Source: Atribacteria bacterium SCGC AAA255-G05 (GTDB taxonomy: Bacteria; Atribacterota; Phoenicimicrobiia; Phoenicimicrobiales; Phoenicimicrobiaceae). Taken from it: DNA of 8,623 bases. The notes under the pieces were generated by a model that did not search any database, was not told where the DNA came from, and saw only the letters and a list, made by a program, of their open reading frames with translations. Every line of letters begins with the position of its first letter. The stretch's first letter is position 1. Location of the stretch: the NCBI GenBank assembly GCA_000405605.1, contig ASPA01000053.1:1-8623 (forward strand), written 5' to 3'. The position numbers and the translations under genes were made by a program. Below, one piece after another: positions 1-5,938 of this stretch.

Positions 1-665
1 TACCATATTTACAAAAATTCAATACCCCGGTGATTATAAATATTTCCGGAGATACTATAGAAGAGTACATAAAATTAGCCGGAAGGCTGGGAGAAGTGTC
101 CAGGGAGATGGGAGTTGCTGGTCTGGAGATTAACATTTCTTGTCCAAATGTTAAAAAAGGAGGTATGGCCTGGGGAACAGATGTTAAAGCAACTTATAAA
201 ATAGTAAATAATATTCGGAAAACTACCCGGCTTCCTCTTATTGTAAAATTAACGCCTAATGTTACAGATATCAAAACAATGGCACAAGCTGCTGAAGAAG
301 CAGGCGCAGATGCTTTATCTCTAATAAATACTTTAGTAGGCATGGCAATAGATATTGATTCTCGCAAGCCTAAATTGGCTAATATCAGTGGCGGCCTGTC
401 TGGTCCGGCGATAAAACCGGTAGCCCTTTGGTTGGTCTGGCAGGTATTTCAGACAGTAAACATCCCGATAATCGGGATGGGGGGAATAATAAAAGTTGAG
501 GATGCCCTGGAATTTATCATTGCCGGAGCCCGGGCAATAGAGATAGGAACGGCGAATTTTGTAAATACCGGGATTACTATTGAAGTGATAGAAGGTATAG
601 AAAAATATCTCATAGAAAATAATATGAAAGATGTCAATGAATTAGTAGGAAGTATGAAAATATAA
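1..665 (+). CDS. pyrD: Dihydroorotate dehydrogenase, class 1B catalytic subunit (5' end cut by the window edge)
   Basis: FMN enzyme that oxidises dihydroorotate to orotate, the fourth step of UMP synthesis, in the cytoplasm. The reading frame is open from position 3 and reads PYLQKFNTPVIINISG, so the GTG at 30 is internal; about 220 residues are visible and probably 85-90 N-terminal residues lie upstream. Seen in order: NISCPN at 132-149, whose Cys codon (141-143) corresponds to the catalytic base of class 1 enzymes; KLTPNVTDI; INTLVGMAID; the GGLSGPAIKP FMN-binding segment; and the phosphate-binding GMGGI near the C-terminus followed by EIGTANF. The Cys base and the TLVGM/GGLSGPAIKP pattern fit class 1B (NAD-linked, working with a PyrK electron-transfer subunit) better than membrane class 2. 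PyrK is not in the window and would be expected upstream. pyrF follows after 20 nt, so the genes are probably co-transcribed. Confidence 0.95.
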   Translation, partial: PYLQKFNTPVIINISGDTIEEYIKLAGRLGEVSREMGVAGLEINISCPNVKKGGMAWGTDVKATYKIVNNIRKTTRLPLIVKLTPNVTDIKTMAQAAEEAGADALSLINTLVGMAIDIDSRKPKLANISGGLSGPAIKPVALWLVWQVFQTVNIPIIGMGGIIKVEDALEFIIAGARAIEIGTANFVNTGITIEVIEGIEKYLIENNMKDVNELVGSMKI

Positions 666-685
666 TAAAAACAGGGGGAGAAAAG

Positions 686-1411
686 ATGGAATTAACGGCG
701 AGAGAGAGATTGGTCCTGGCTCTAGATGTAGATGATTTTAAAAAAGCAGATGAATTGGTGGGTAAATTAAGTGATTATGTAGGGGTCTTTAAAATTGGAA
801 GCCAACTATTTACTGCTGAAGGGGCTAAGGTGGTTAATATGGTGAATGAGAGAGGAGGTAAGGTTTTTTTAGATTTAAAATTTCACGATATACCTAATAC
901 TGTTGCTCGGGCAGCAGAAGTAGCAATTAAATTAGGAGTTTTTATTTTTAATGTCCACACCTCCGGAGGATATGAAATGATGAAATCAGCCGTTGAAGCG
1001 AGTAAAAAAATTAGTTCGGCTTTAGGTATCAGAAAACCCTTAATTTTAGGAGTAACTTTACTTACCAGTATCAATCAGGAAATTTTAGAAAAAGAGATAG
1101 GTATAAAAAAAAGATTAGAAGAACAGGTGGTCCATCTGGCTAAATTGGCTAAAGTTGCCGGTCTTGATGGAGTAGTAGCTTCTTCCTGGGAGATTAAGGA
1201 AATAAGGAAGGCTTGTGGAGAAGATTTTGTAATTTTAACTCCCGGGATACGTCCTGCAGGTAAATCTTTCGATGATCAGAAAAGAGTAATGACTCCCCGG
1301 GAAGCCATAAAATTAGGAGCTGATTTTTTAGTAATAGGAAGGCCGATAAGAAATGCCGCTAATCCGGTAGAGGCTGCAAAAAAAATATTAAAAGAAATGG
1401 AGGAAAATTAA
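686..1411 (+). CDS. pyrF: Orotidine 5'-phosphate decarboxylase
   Basis: Decarboxylates OMP to UMP, the last step of de novo pyrimidine synthesis; cytoplasmic TIM-barrel homodimer. The 241-residue length is normal for the short bacterial (group I) family. The catalytic array is intact: Asp14 in LALDVD, Lys36 in FKIG, and the DLKFHDIPNT signature with Asp63, Lys65 and Asp68. Further on come NVHTSGG (about 89-95), LTPGIRP (184-190) and the phosphate-gripping IGRPI (217-221). The ATG at 686 has a strong Shine-Dalgarno (AGGGGGAG, 673-680) 5 nt upstream. It lies between pyrD and pyrE in one tight operon, the expected context. Family and function are not in doubt. Confidence 0.98.
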   Translation: MELTARERLVLALDVDDFKKADELVGKLSDYVGVFKIGSQLFTAEGAKVVNMVNERGGKVFLDLKFHDIPNTVARAAEVAIKLGVFIFNVHTSGGYEMMKSAVEASKKISSALGIRKPLILGVTLLTSINQEILEKEIGIKKRLEEQVVHLAKLAKVAGLDGVVASSWEIKEIRKACGEDFVILTPGIRPAGKSFDDQKRVMTPREAIKLGADFLVIGRPIRNAANPVEAAKKILKEMEEN

Positions 1412-1414
1412 AAT

Positions 1415-1999
1415 ATGATTATCAAAACAGAAGAGGTAATGAAAAAATTTGAACAAGCAGGTGCTATCCAGAAAGGGCATTTTAAATTAACTTCGGGAGT
1501 GCATAGCGATATCTATATTCAATGTGCCCAAATTATGCAACATCCCGAATTTATGCATAATCTTTGCAGCGAACTGGGGAAGAAATTTAGAGGGGATGAC
1601 ATTGATGTAATCGTGGGACCGGCCATCGGAGGTATTATTATATCTCATGTAATGGCGCGAGTATTAGGGCCCTGGGTGAGAGCAATTTTTACTGAAAGAG
1701 AAAATGGGAAGATGACCTTGCGACGTAGTTTTGAGATAAAAGAAGGAGAAAAAGTTTTGGTAGTAGAAGATGTTACTACCACCGGAAGTTCAGTAAGAGA
1801 AGTAATAGATATTGTAAAATCAAGACAGGGAAAAGTTGTAGGAGTAGGTGTATTAATTGATAGGAGTGGAGGAGAAGTAGATTTTGGAGTAAAGACTGAA
1901 AAACTCCTGACTGTAGACATAAAGACCTATCTTCCCGAGGAATGTCCTCTATGCAAAAAAGGGATTCCCGTAGTCAAGCCAGGGAGCCGTGAGCTTTGA
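1415..1999 (+). CDS. pyrE: Orotate phosphoribosyltransferase
   Basis: Transfers phosphoribose from PRPP to orotate, giving OMP, the substrate of the PyrF encoded just upstream. The 194 residues contain GHFKLTSGVHSDIYI (21-35) in the hood/substrate region, VGPAIGG (68-74), and the PRPP-binding signature VLVVEDVTTTGSS (114-126) with its acidic pair Glu118-Asp119. The tail CPLCKKGIPVVKPGSRE (177-193) is characteristic of the short PyrE type seen in Clostridia, Thermotogae and related anaerobes. The paired cysteines 177 and 180 could bind a metal or be structural; that is inference. The start ATG lies 3 nt after the pyrF stop; its ribosome binding site (TGGAGG, 1398-1403) is inside the pyrF 3' end, which suggests translational coupling. 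No intrinsic terminator is visible after the TGA stop. Confidence 0.97.
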   Translation: MIIKTEEVMKKFEQAGAIQKGHFKLTSGVHSDIYIQCAQIMQHPEFMHNLCSELGKKFRGDDIDVIVGPAIGGIIISHVMARVLGPWVRAIFTERENGKMTLRRSFEIKEGEKVLVVEDVTTTGSSVREVIDIVKSRQGKVVGVGVLIDRSGGEVDFGVKTEKLLTVDIKTYLPEECPLCKKGIPVVKPGSREL

Positions 2000-2027
2000 A
2001 AGGGGCATTAATTTAAAGAGATTAGAA

Positions 2028-2083
2028 TTTAAAAAAAAATATTTGGAAAAAAATTTGACAAGAGTGAAATTTTAAGGTATTAT
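2028..2083 (+). promoter_or_regulatory. Strong SigA/sigma-70 promoter of the arg operon with A-tract upstream element
   Basis: A perfect -35 hexamer TTGACA (2055-2060) is followed by exactly 17 nt and the -10 hexamer TATTAT (2078-2083; one mismatch to TATAAT). Two A-runs just upstream (2031-2039 and 2047-2053) resemble an UP element contacted by the RNA polymerase alpha subunits. The predicted start of transcription is about 2089-2091, roughly 390 nt before argC, which puts the whole T-box leader in the transcript. No ArgR-type operator palindrome is evident over the promoter, so control is probably by attenuation downstream rather than by repression here. Confidence 0.85.
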
Positions 2084-2104
2084 ATTTTTCAAATATACAA
2101 AAAA

Positions 2105-2290
2105 GAATAATTTAACGAGGGAAGTAAGCCATTTTTTAAATTATAAAGAGAAAGATGCATTTGGTGAAAGTATCTTAAAAAAGATGACTGAAAAGAGAAC
2201 CTCAATAATAATAGGTTGGTTACCTTTAAAAACTTCTAATGAGTGGGGTAAATAATTTATCCAATCCCAGGTGGTACCGCGAGATTTCAT
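2105..2290 (+). ncRNA. T-box leader (tRNA-sensing riboswitch): Stem I, Stem III and first antiterminator
   Basis: The RNA reads the charging state of a tRNA and lets transcription continue when that tRNA is uncharged. Seen directly: GAGG (2117-2120) pairs with CCTC (2200-2203) to close the specifier loop. AGTA (2123-2126) faces GAA (2190-2192), the loop-E/S-turn pair of T-boxes, and the helix beyond it pairs 2127-2137 with 2179-2189 (one mismatch, one wobble). The AGAGA and the loop TTTGGTGAAA around 2147-2169, flanked by GATGC/GTATC, match the conserved distal end of Stem I. Stem III is GGGTAAAT/ATTTATCC within 2246-2262. The T-box core AGGTGGTACCGCG is at 2269-2281. In the antiterminator CGAG pairs with CTCG and AGG with CCT, exposing TGGT (2272-2275) for the tRNA ACCA end. 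The specifier is AAG (2193-2195) or AGA (2194-2196) depending on register; arginine fits the genes controlled. Confidence 0.92.
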
Positions 2291-2336
2291 CTCGTCCTTT
2301 TTTGATAATGAAGATTATCAGGGGACGGGATTTTTT
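2289..2336 (+). terminator. First T-box intrinsic terminator
   Basis: ATCTCGTCC (2289-2297) pairs with GGACGGGAT (2323-2331; one U-G wobble). An inner hairpin GATAAT-GAAG-ATTATC (2304-2319) sits on top, and six Ts (2331-2336) follow. The 5' arm CTCGTCC is also the 3' arm of the antiterminator formed with the T-box core at 2269-2281, so the two folds exclude each other, as expected for transcription attenuation. Confidence 0.88.
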
Positions 2337-2368
2337 GTTTTAAGAGGGAGATTATTATTTATTTAACT

Positions 2369-2405
2369 TGGGTGGCACCACGGGAAATTTCATTAATCTC
2401 GTCCC
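2369..2405 (+). promoter_or_regulatory. Second T-box core and antiterminator without its own Stem I
   Basis: GGGTGGCACCACGGG (2370-2384) is a second T-box sequence 101 nt after the first. GGG (2370-2372) can pair with CCC (2403-2405), and ACGGG (2380-2384) with CTCGT (2398-2402), leaving TGGC (2373-2376) in the bulge that normally pairs with the tRNA acceptor end. Only about 32 nt (2337-2368) separate it from the first terminator, far too little for a Stem I, so this is a duplicated expression platform and not a complete second riboswitch. The bulge base C would match a tRNA ending GCCA, whereas the first platform matches ACCA. Confidence 0.85.
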
Positions 2406-2457
2406 TTATGGTAATTGACCAAAAAAATTATCATAAGGGACGAGATTTTTTTATTTT
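2396..2457 (+). terminator. Second T-box intrinsic terminator (very strong)
   Basis: ATCTCGTCCCTTATG (2396-2410) is perfectly complementary to CATAAGGGACGAGAT (2432-2446). The stem continues inward through a G-U pair and TAATT/AATTA (2412-2416 with 2426-2430), giving about 21 pairs with a 9-nt loop (2417-2425). Seven Ts (2446-2452) and a further T-run follow. It is longer and more perfect than the first terminator, and its 5' arm overlaps the second antiterminator. It ends about 25 nt before argC. Confidence 0.95.
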
Positions 2458-2481
2458 CTAAACAAGTGGGGTAAATAGAAT

Positions 2482-3549
2482 ATGAAAAAAATAAAAGTAA
2501 GTGTAATTGGAGCAACCGGATATGCAGGGAAGGAGTTAGTGAAAATATTAATGAATCATCAAGGGGTAGAATTGATTCATCTGATTTCTTCTAGTTATGC
2601 GGGAAAAAACATAGTAGAAATATTTCCTGAATTCCTGAATAAATTAGATAAAAAACTTATAAATTTCAATTTGGATGTAGTATCTCAAGATTCGAATCTG
2701 GTATTTACTGCTCTTCCCCATACAGTCTCTATGGATGTGGTTCCTGAATTATTAAAAAAAGGTGTTAAGGTAATTGATTTAAGTGCGGATTACCGTATAA
2801 AGGATCCAGCTGTATATAAGGAATGGTATGAGAAAGAACATAATCAGATTAATAAAGGACTGTTATCAGAAGCTGTTTACGGTCTTCCAGAGATTTATTT
2901 AGATAAAATAAAGGATGCCTTGCTAGTAGCTAATCCTGGTTGTTATCCTACCAGCATAATATTGGGAATTGCTCCTTTATTAAAACATCATTTTGTAGAA
3001 CCGGAGGGGATTATTATTGATTCTAAATCCGGAGCCAGTGGAGCGGGGAAGAAATTATCCTTAGGTCTTCATTTTGCGGAGTGTAATGAAAATTTTAAAG
3101 CTTATAATATTATCAGGCATAATCATATCCCGGAGATTGAGCAGGAATTGTCTTCTATATATTTTAATGAAAATACCCATAAGCAGAAGCAGCAAGAAAC
3201 AGAAATAAAAGTCTCTTTTACTCCCCATCTTCTTCCTATTAATCGAGGAATTTTGTCTACTTGTTATTTGGCTTTGAAAGAATCCAAAGAGGAAGAGGAG
3301 GTTTTGGAGATTTATCAAAAATTTTATCAGAAAGCACCTTTTGTGCGAATTTTTAAACCCCCTAATCTACCTGAAATAAAGTTTGTAACAGGAACGAATT
3401 ATTGTGATATTGGATTTACTATAGACGAAAGAGTGGGGAAGATTAAGGTAATTTCGGTGATAGATAATTTGCTTAAAGGAGCAGCAGGGCAGGCGGTACA
3501 GAATATGAATATTATGTCTGGTTTTCCGGAGACCTGTGGATTGGTATAA
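2482..3549 (+). CDS. argC: N-acetyl-gamma-glutamyl-phosphate reductase
   Basis: Reduces N-acetylglutamyl phosphate (the ArgB product) to N-acetylglutamate semialdehyde with NADPH; third step of the acetylated ornithine pathway. The 355 residues fit the long-chain family. Seen: the NADP-binding GATGYAGKEL (10-19), ALPH (77-80), DLSADYRIKD (99-108), the catalytic NPGCYPT with Cys154 (151-157), SKSGASGAGKK (181-191), HNHIPEIEQEL with the probable catalytic His215, SFTPHLLPINRGILST (245-260) and the C-terminal NLLKGAAGQAVQNMN. It is first gene after the double T-box leader. Its ribosome binding site is only GTGGGG (2466-2471), 10 nt before the ATG and weaker than those of the downstream genes. 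ArgC homologues also act in the LysW lysine route, but argJ and argG in the same operon argue for arginine. Confidence 0.97.
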   Translation: MKKIKVSVIGATGYAGKELVKILMNHQGVELIHLISSSYAGKNIVEIFPEFLNKLDKKLINFNLDVVSQDSNLVFTALPHTVSMDVVPELLKKGVKVIDLSADYRIKDPAVYKEWYEKEHNQINKGLLSEAVYGLPEIYLDKIKDALLVANPGCYPTSIILGIAPLLKHHFVEPEGIIIDSKSGASGAGKKLSLGLHFAECNENFKAYNIIRHNHIPEIEQELSSIYFNENTHKQKQQETEIKVSFTPHLLPINRGILSTCYLALKESKEEEEVLEIYQKFYQKAPFVRIFKPPNLPEIKFVTGTNYCDIGFTIDERVGKIKVISVIDNLLKGAAGQAVQNMNIMSGFPETCGLV

Positions 3550-3572
3550 AATCAAGGCGAAAGGAGTTAATA

Positions 3573-4805
3573 ATGATGAAGGATGTTTTAGATAAAAAAG
3601 ATTTTCAGGTTGTTCAAGAAGGAATTACTTATCCTAAGGGGATAAAAGCAGCTGGAGTAAAATGTGGAATAAGATTCAATAAAAAAGATTTGGCTTTAAT
3701 TTATTCGGAAAAATTAGCTGATGCCCGGGGAACATTTACTACTAATAAATTTAAAGCTGCTCCCTTGGTGGTTACCGAGAAAAATTTATCTCTTTCGGGA
3801 GGGAAATTACAGGCGGTATTGATAAATAGTGGGATAGCTAATGCCTGTACCGGGGAGAAAGGCTTGAAAGATGCCTGGGAGATGGCCGATTATGTTTCTC
3901 AGGGTTTAAAGATTAAAAAAGAATATGTGGCAGTTACTTCAACCGGTAAGATTGGAGAATTTCTCCCTTTAGACAAGATAAAGGCTGGAGTGGAAAAGGC
4001 CATTTCCTGCCTGGATTATGCCGGAGGAGAAAAAGCGGCAGAGGCAATATTAACTACTGATACTAAAAAGAAAGAAATTGCAGTTAATTTTAAATTAAAC
4101 GGGCAAGAAGTAAGAATCGGAGGGATGGCTAAAGGATCAGGGATGATTCATCCTAATATGGCGACTATGTTGGGATTTATTACCAGCGATATTTCCATTA
4201 AAGGAGAATTGCTCCAGGAAGCACTAAAGCAGGTAGTAGAAAAAACCTTCAATATGATTAGCGTAGACGGTGATATGAGCACTAATGATATGGTATTACT
4301 GATGGCCAATGGCTTGGCAGGAAATAAATTAATCGATAAAAAAGATGCTGATTATTATAAGTTCTTAGAAGCACTGCAATATTTAGCCAAATATTTAGCC
4401 AAGTGTATTGCCAAGGACGGAGAGGGAGCGACCAAGATGATTGAAGTAGAAGTTCAAAATGCAGTATCTTTCGGGGAGGCCAGGAAAGTTGCTCAAGCAG
4501 TAATTAATTCCCCCTTGGTAAAGACAGCAGTTTTTGGGGAAGACCCTAATTGGGGAAGGATTTTGGCGGCAGTGGGATACTCCGGGGCTGAAATAGAGCC
4601 AAATAAAGTTGACCTTTATTTAAAAGAAAAGATTGTAGAGGATGGTCAGCCTTTAGAATTTTCGCGACAAAAGTTACATGAATACTTAGAATCTTCTGAT
4701 GAAATCAAAATTATAATTGACCTTAAGATGGGAGAAGTAAATGCAACTGCCTGGGGATGTGACTTAACTTATGATTATGTAAAAATAAATACTAAGTACA
4801 GTTAG
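3573..4805 (+). CDS. argJ: Glutamate N-acetyltransferase / ornithine acetyltransferase
   Basis: Moves the acetyl group from N-acetylornithine to glutamate, giving ornithine and regenerating N-acetylglutamate (cyclic pathway); some members also acetylate glutamate from acetyl-CoA, which the sequence does not settle. The 410-residue precursor is a normal length. The self-cleavage site is clear in KGSGMIHPNMATML (187-200): cleavage is expected between Ala197 and Thr198, leaving Thr198 as the N-terminal nucleophile of the beta chain. The oxyanion-hole segment TSTGKIGEFLP (122-132) and the family-typical ending AWGCDLTYDYVKIN are present. The Shine-Dalgarno AAGGAG (3561-3566) lies 6 nt before the first ATG (3573) and 9 nt before a second (3576), so either could initiate. 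argC ends 23 nt upstream. The TAG stop (4803-4805) lies inside a short repeat. Confidence 0.97.
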   Translation: MMKDVLDKKDFQVVQEGITYPKGIKAAGVKCGIRFNKKDLALIYSEKLADARGTFTTNKFKAAPLVVTEKNLSLSGGKLQAVLINSGIANACTGEKGLKDAWEMADYVSQGLKIKKEYVAVTSTGKIGEFLPLDKIKAGVEKAISCLDYAGGEKAAEAILTTDTKKKEIAVNFKLNGQEVRIGGMAKGSGMIHPNMATMLGFITSDISIKGELLQEALKQVVEKTFNMISVDGDMSTNDMVLLMANGLAGNKLIDKKDADYYKFLEALQYLAKYLAKCIAKDGEGATKMIEVEVQNAVSFGEARKVAQAVINSPLVKTAVFGEDPNWGRILAAVGYSGAEIEPNKVDLYLKEKIVEDGQPLEFSRQKLHEYLESSDEIKIIIDLKMGEVNATAWGCDLTYDYVKINTKYS

Positions 4806-4861
4806 AGTACAGTGATAAATTAGAGTACAGTGATTAGTAATAAGTAATGAGTAATAAGCAA
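4795..4861 (+). repeat. Short direct repeats and + oriented heptamers after argJ
   Basis: AGTACAGT occurs three times (4795-4802, 4806-4813, 4824-4831). The last two copies lie in an exact 15-nt repeat TTAGAGTACAGTGAT (4802-4816 and 4820-4834, period 18). Directly after come four contiguous 7-nt units: TTAGTAA, TAAGTAA, TGAGTAA, TAAGCAA (4834-4861). The array begins in the last codons of argJ, whose TAG stop is part of a repeat. No gene fits here. Confidence 0.8.
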
Positions 4862-4959
4862 ATAAAGTGCGGATTGTTTAGCGTATAGGTATATTTATTA
4901 GTTAGTTGGTTAATTAGTTAATAAAATGACAGATATCCGATAATTGAAAACTGATTTTT
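4862..4959. other. AT-rich intergenic spacer, no supported gene
   Basis: This middle part of the argJ-argB gap contains TTAGTTAGTTGG and TTAATTAGTTAA words (about 4899-4922) related to the flanking heptamers, and the word TAGCGTATA (4879-4887), which recurs at the argG stop codon. I looked for a promoter for argBDG and found only poorly spaced pairs (for example TTGAAA at 4944 with TATAAA 21 nt further on), and no hairpin followed by a T-run. argB, argD and argG are therefore probably read from the promoter upstream of argC. Confidence 0.5.
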
Positions 4960-5021
4960 AATCTAAAAACTATAAACTAAAAACCAAAAACTTATACTAA
5001 CGACTATTCACTAACGACTAA
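4960..5021 (-). repeat. Field of nine degenerate heptamers, opposite orientation
   Basis: The central CT (CC in one unit) recurs every 7 nt at 4963, 4970, 4977, 4984 and 4991, then after one 6-nt step at 4997, 5004, 5011 and 5018. The last four units are ATACTAA, CGACTAT, TCACTAA and CGACTAA (4994-5021). Read on the minus strand most units are forms of TTAGTNN, the consensus of the + strand units at 4834-4861, so the two blocks face each other. The block ends about 20 nt before the argB ribosome binding site. No coding potential is evident. Confidence 0.75.
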
Positions 5022-5056
5022 TTTAATTGGTCAACTGGAAAAAAGGAGTGTGATAA

Positions 5057-5938
5057 ATGATGAAAAAAGAAATAGATAAACGGGGAGAAGTTCTTTTAGA
5101 AGCTCTCCCATATATTAAAAAATTCTGGAATAAGATTGTAGTAATAAAATACGGCGGTAGCGCCATGAAGGATAAAGAATTAGAAAAACAGATTATAAAA
5201 GATATTATTTTATTAAAATATGTGGGAATGAAACCGGTGATTGTTCATGGCGGAGGGCCAGAAATATCTGTAGAAATGAAAAAGAGGAATAAAATTCCCC
5301 AATTTCTTAACGGATTAAGAGTAACCGATGAAGAGACGATGGAGATAACTGAAATGGTTTTAACTGGTAAAATCAATACTCGTTTGGTAGCAGAAATTAA
5401 TCTCTATATTTCCGAAGGTCCGGGAAACGGAGTAAAAGGTATCGGCCTGAGCGGAGAAGATGCCCAGCTTTTAACAGTTAAGAAACACCGAATCCCGGAG
5501 TTAGGTTTGGTGGGAGAAGTAGAAAAAATTGATAATGAAATATTAACAATTTTACTGGAAAAAAATTATATCCCAGTGATTGCTACCGTTGGTGTGGATA
5601 ATAAAGGAACAAGATACAATATCAATGCCGATACTGTTGCCGGACAATTGGCAATTTCTCTAAAAGCGGATAAACTCATATATTTAACTGATGTGGATGG
5701 AATATTTAAAGATTTTAAAGACCCAACTTCCTTAATTAGCAGTTTGCCCATTAATCAAGCTAAGGAATTAATTAAATCCGGGAAGATTCAAAAAGGGATG
5801 ATTCCCAAAGTAGATTCTGCTGTTCAAGCCTTAGAGGGTGGAGTAAGTAAAGTGCATTTCTTAAATGGCAAGCATACTCACTCTGTTTTGTTAGAGTTGT
5901 TTACCGATAGTGGAATAGGAACAGAAATTATCCCTTAA
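5057..5938 (+). CDS. argB: N-acetylglutamate kinase, arginine-sensitive type
   Basis: Phosphorylates N-acetylglutamate with ATP, the second and usually controlling step of the cyclic pathway. The 293 residues belong to the amino-acid kinase fold. Seen: VVIKYGGSAM with the nucleotide-binding Lys31, VHGGGPEI (63-70) for substrate binding, GLRVTDEETM (86-95), the NINAD motif with Asp192 (188-192), LTDVDGI (210-216) and MIPKVDSAV with Lys251. About 25 residues precede the first strand and end in ALPYIKKFWNK, the N-terminal helix that links hexamers in arginine-inhibited enzymes. The C-terminal GGVSKVHFLNGKHTHSVLLE followed by FTDSGIGTEI matches the arginine-site signature of that subgroup. Feedback inhibition by arginine is therefore likely (inference from family). 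The Shine-Dalgarno AAAGGAG (5042-5048) is 8 nt before the ATG. The 251-nt repeat-filled gap before it is unusual within an operon. Confidence 0.97.
   Translation: MMKKEIDKRGEVLLEALPYIKKFWNKIVVIKYGGSAMKDKELEKQIIKDIILLKYVGMKPVIVHGGGPEISVEMKKRNKIPQFLNGLRVTDEETMEITEMVLTGKINTRLVAEINLYISEGPGNGVKGIGLSGEDAQLLTVKKHRIPELGLVGEVEKIDNEILTILLEKNYIPVIATVGVDNKGTRYNINADTVAGQLAISLKADKLIYLTDVDGIFKDFKDPTSLISSLPINQAKELIKSGKIQKGMIPKVDSAVQALEGGVSKVHFLNGKHTHSVLLELFTDSGIGTEIIP

Noticed and set aside
461..479. Perfect 19-nt palindrome CATCCCGAT-A-ATCGGGATG inside pyrD
   Set aside because: It encodes the strongly conserved IPIIGMGG segment of the FMN-phosphate site, so codon choice in a constrained motif explains it; the 1-nt spacer makes an RNA hairpin impossible without opening the tip, and no T-run follows.
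30..665. Short pyrD starting at the GTG at position 30
   Set aside because: The frame is open to the left edge and the upstream residues PYLQKFNTP match the PyrD family, so the gene is cut by the window and does not start there.
1645..1920. 91-residue minus-strand reading frame within pyrE
   Set aside because: It is antisense to the conserved PRPP-binding core, its Ser/Thr-rich product looks like a complement artefact, and it has no start signals.
2090..2300. Peptide-type attenuator (leader peptide with Arg codons)
   Set aside because: No short reading frame with a ribosome binding site and clustered Arg codons is present; the T-box elements explain the terminators.
3061..3318. 85-residue minus-strand reading frame within argC
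   Set aside because: It lies wholly inside a well-conserved gene, has no ribosome binding site or recognisable motif, and is a shadow of the AT-rich coding strand.
4834..5021. CRISPR array in the argJ-argB gap
   Set aside because: The repeats are 7-18 nt with no 23-47 nt repeat unit, no regular unique spacers and no cas genes; it is degenerate short-period sequence.
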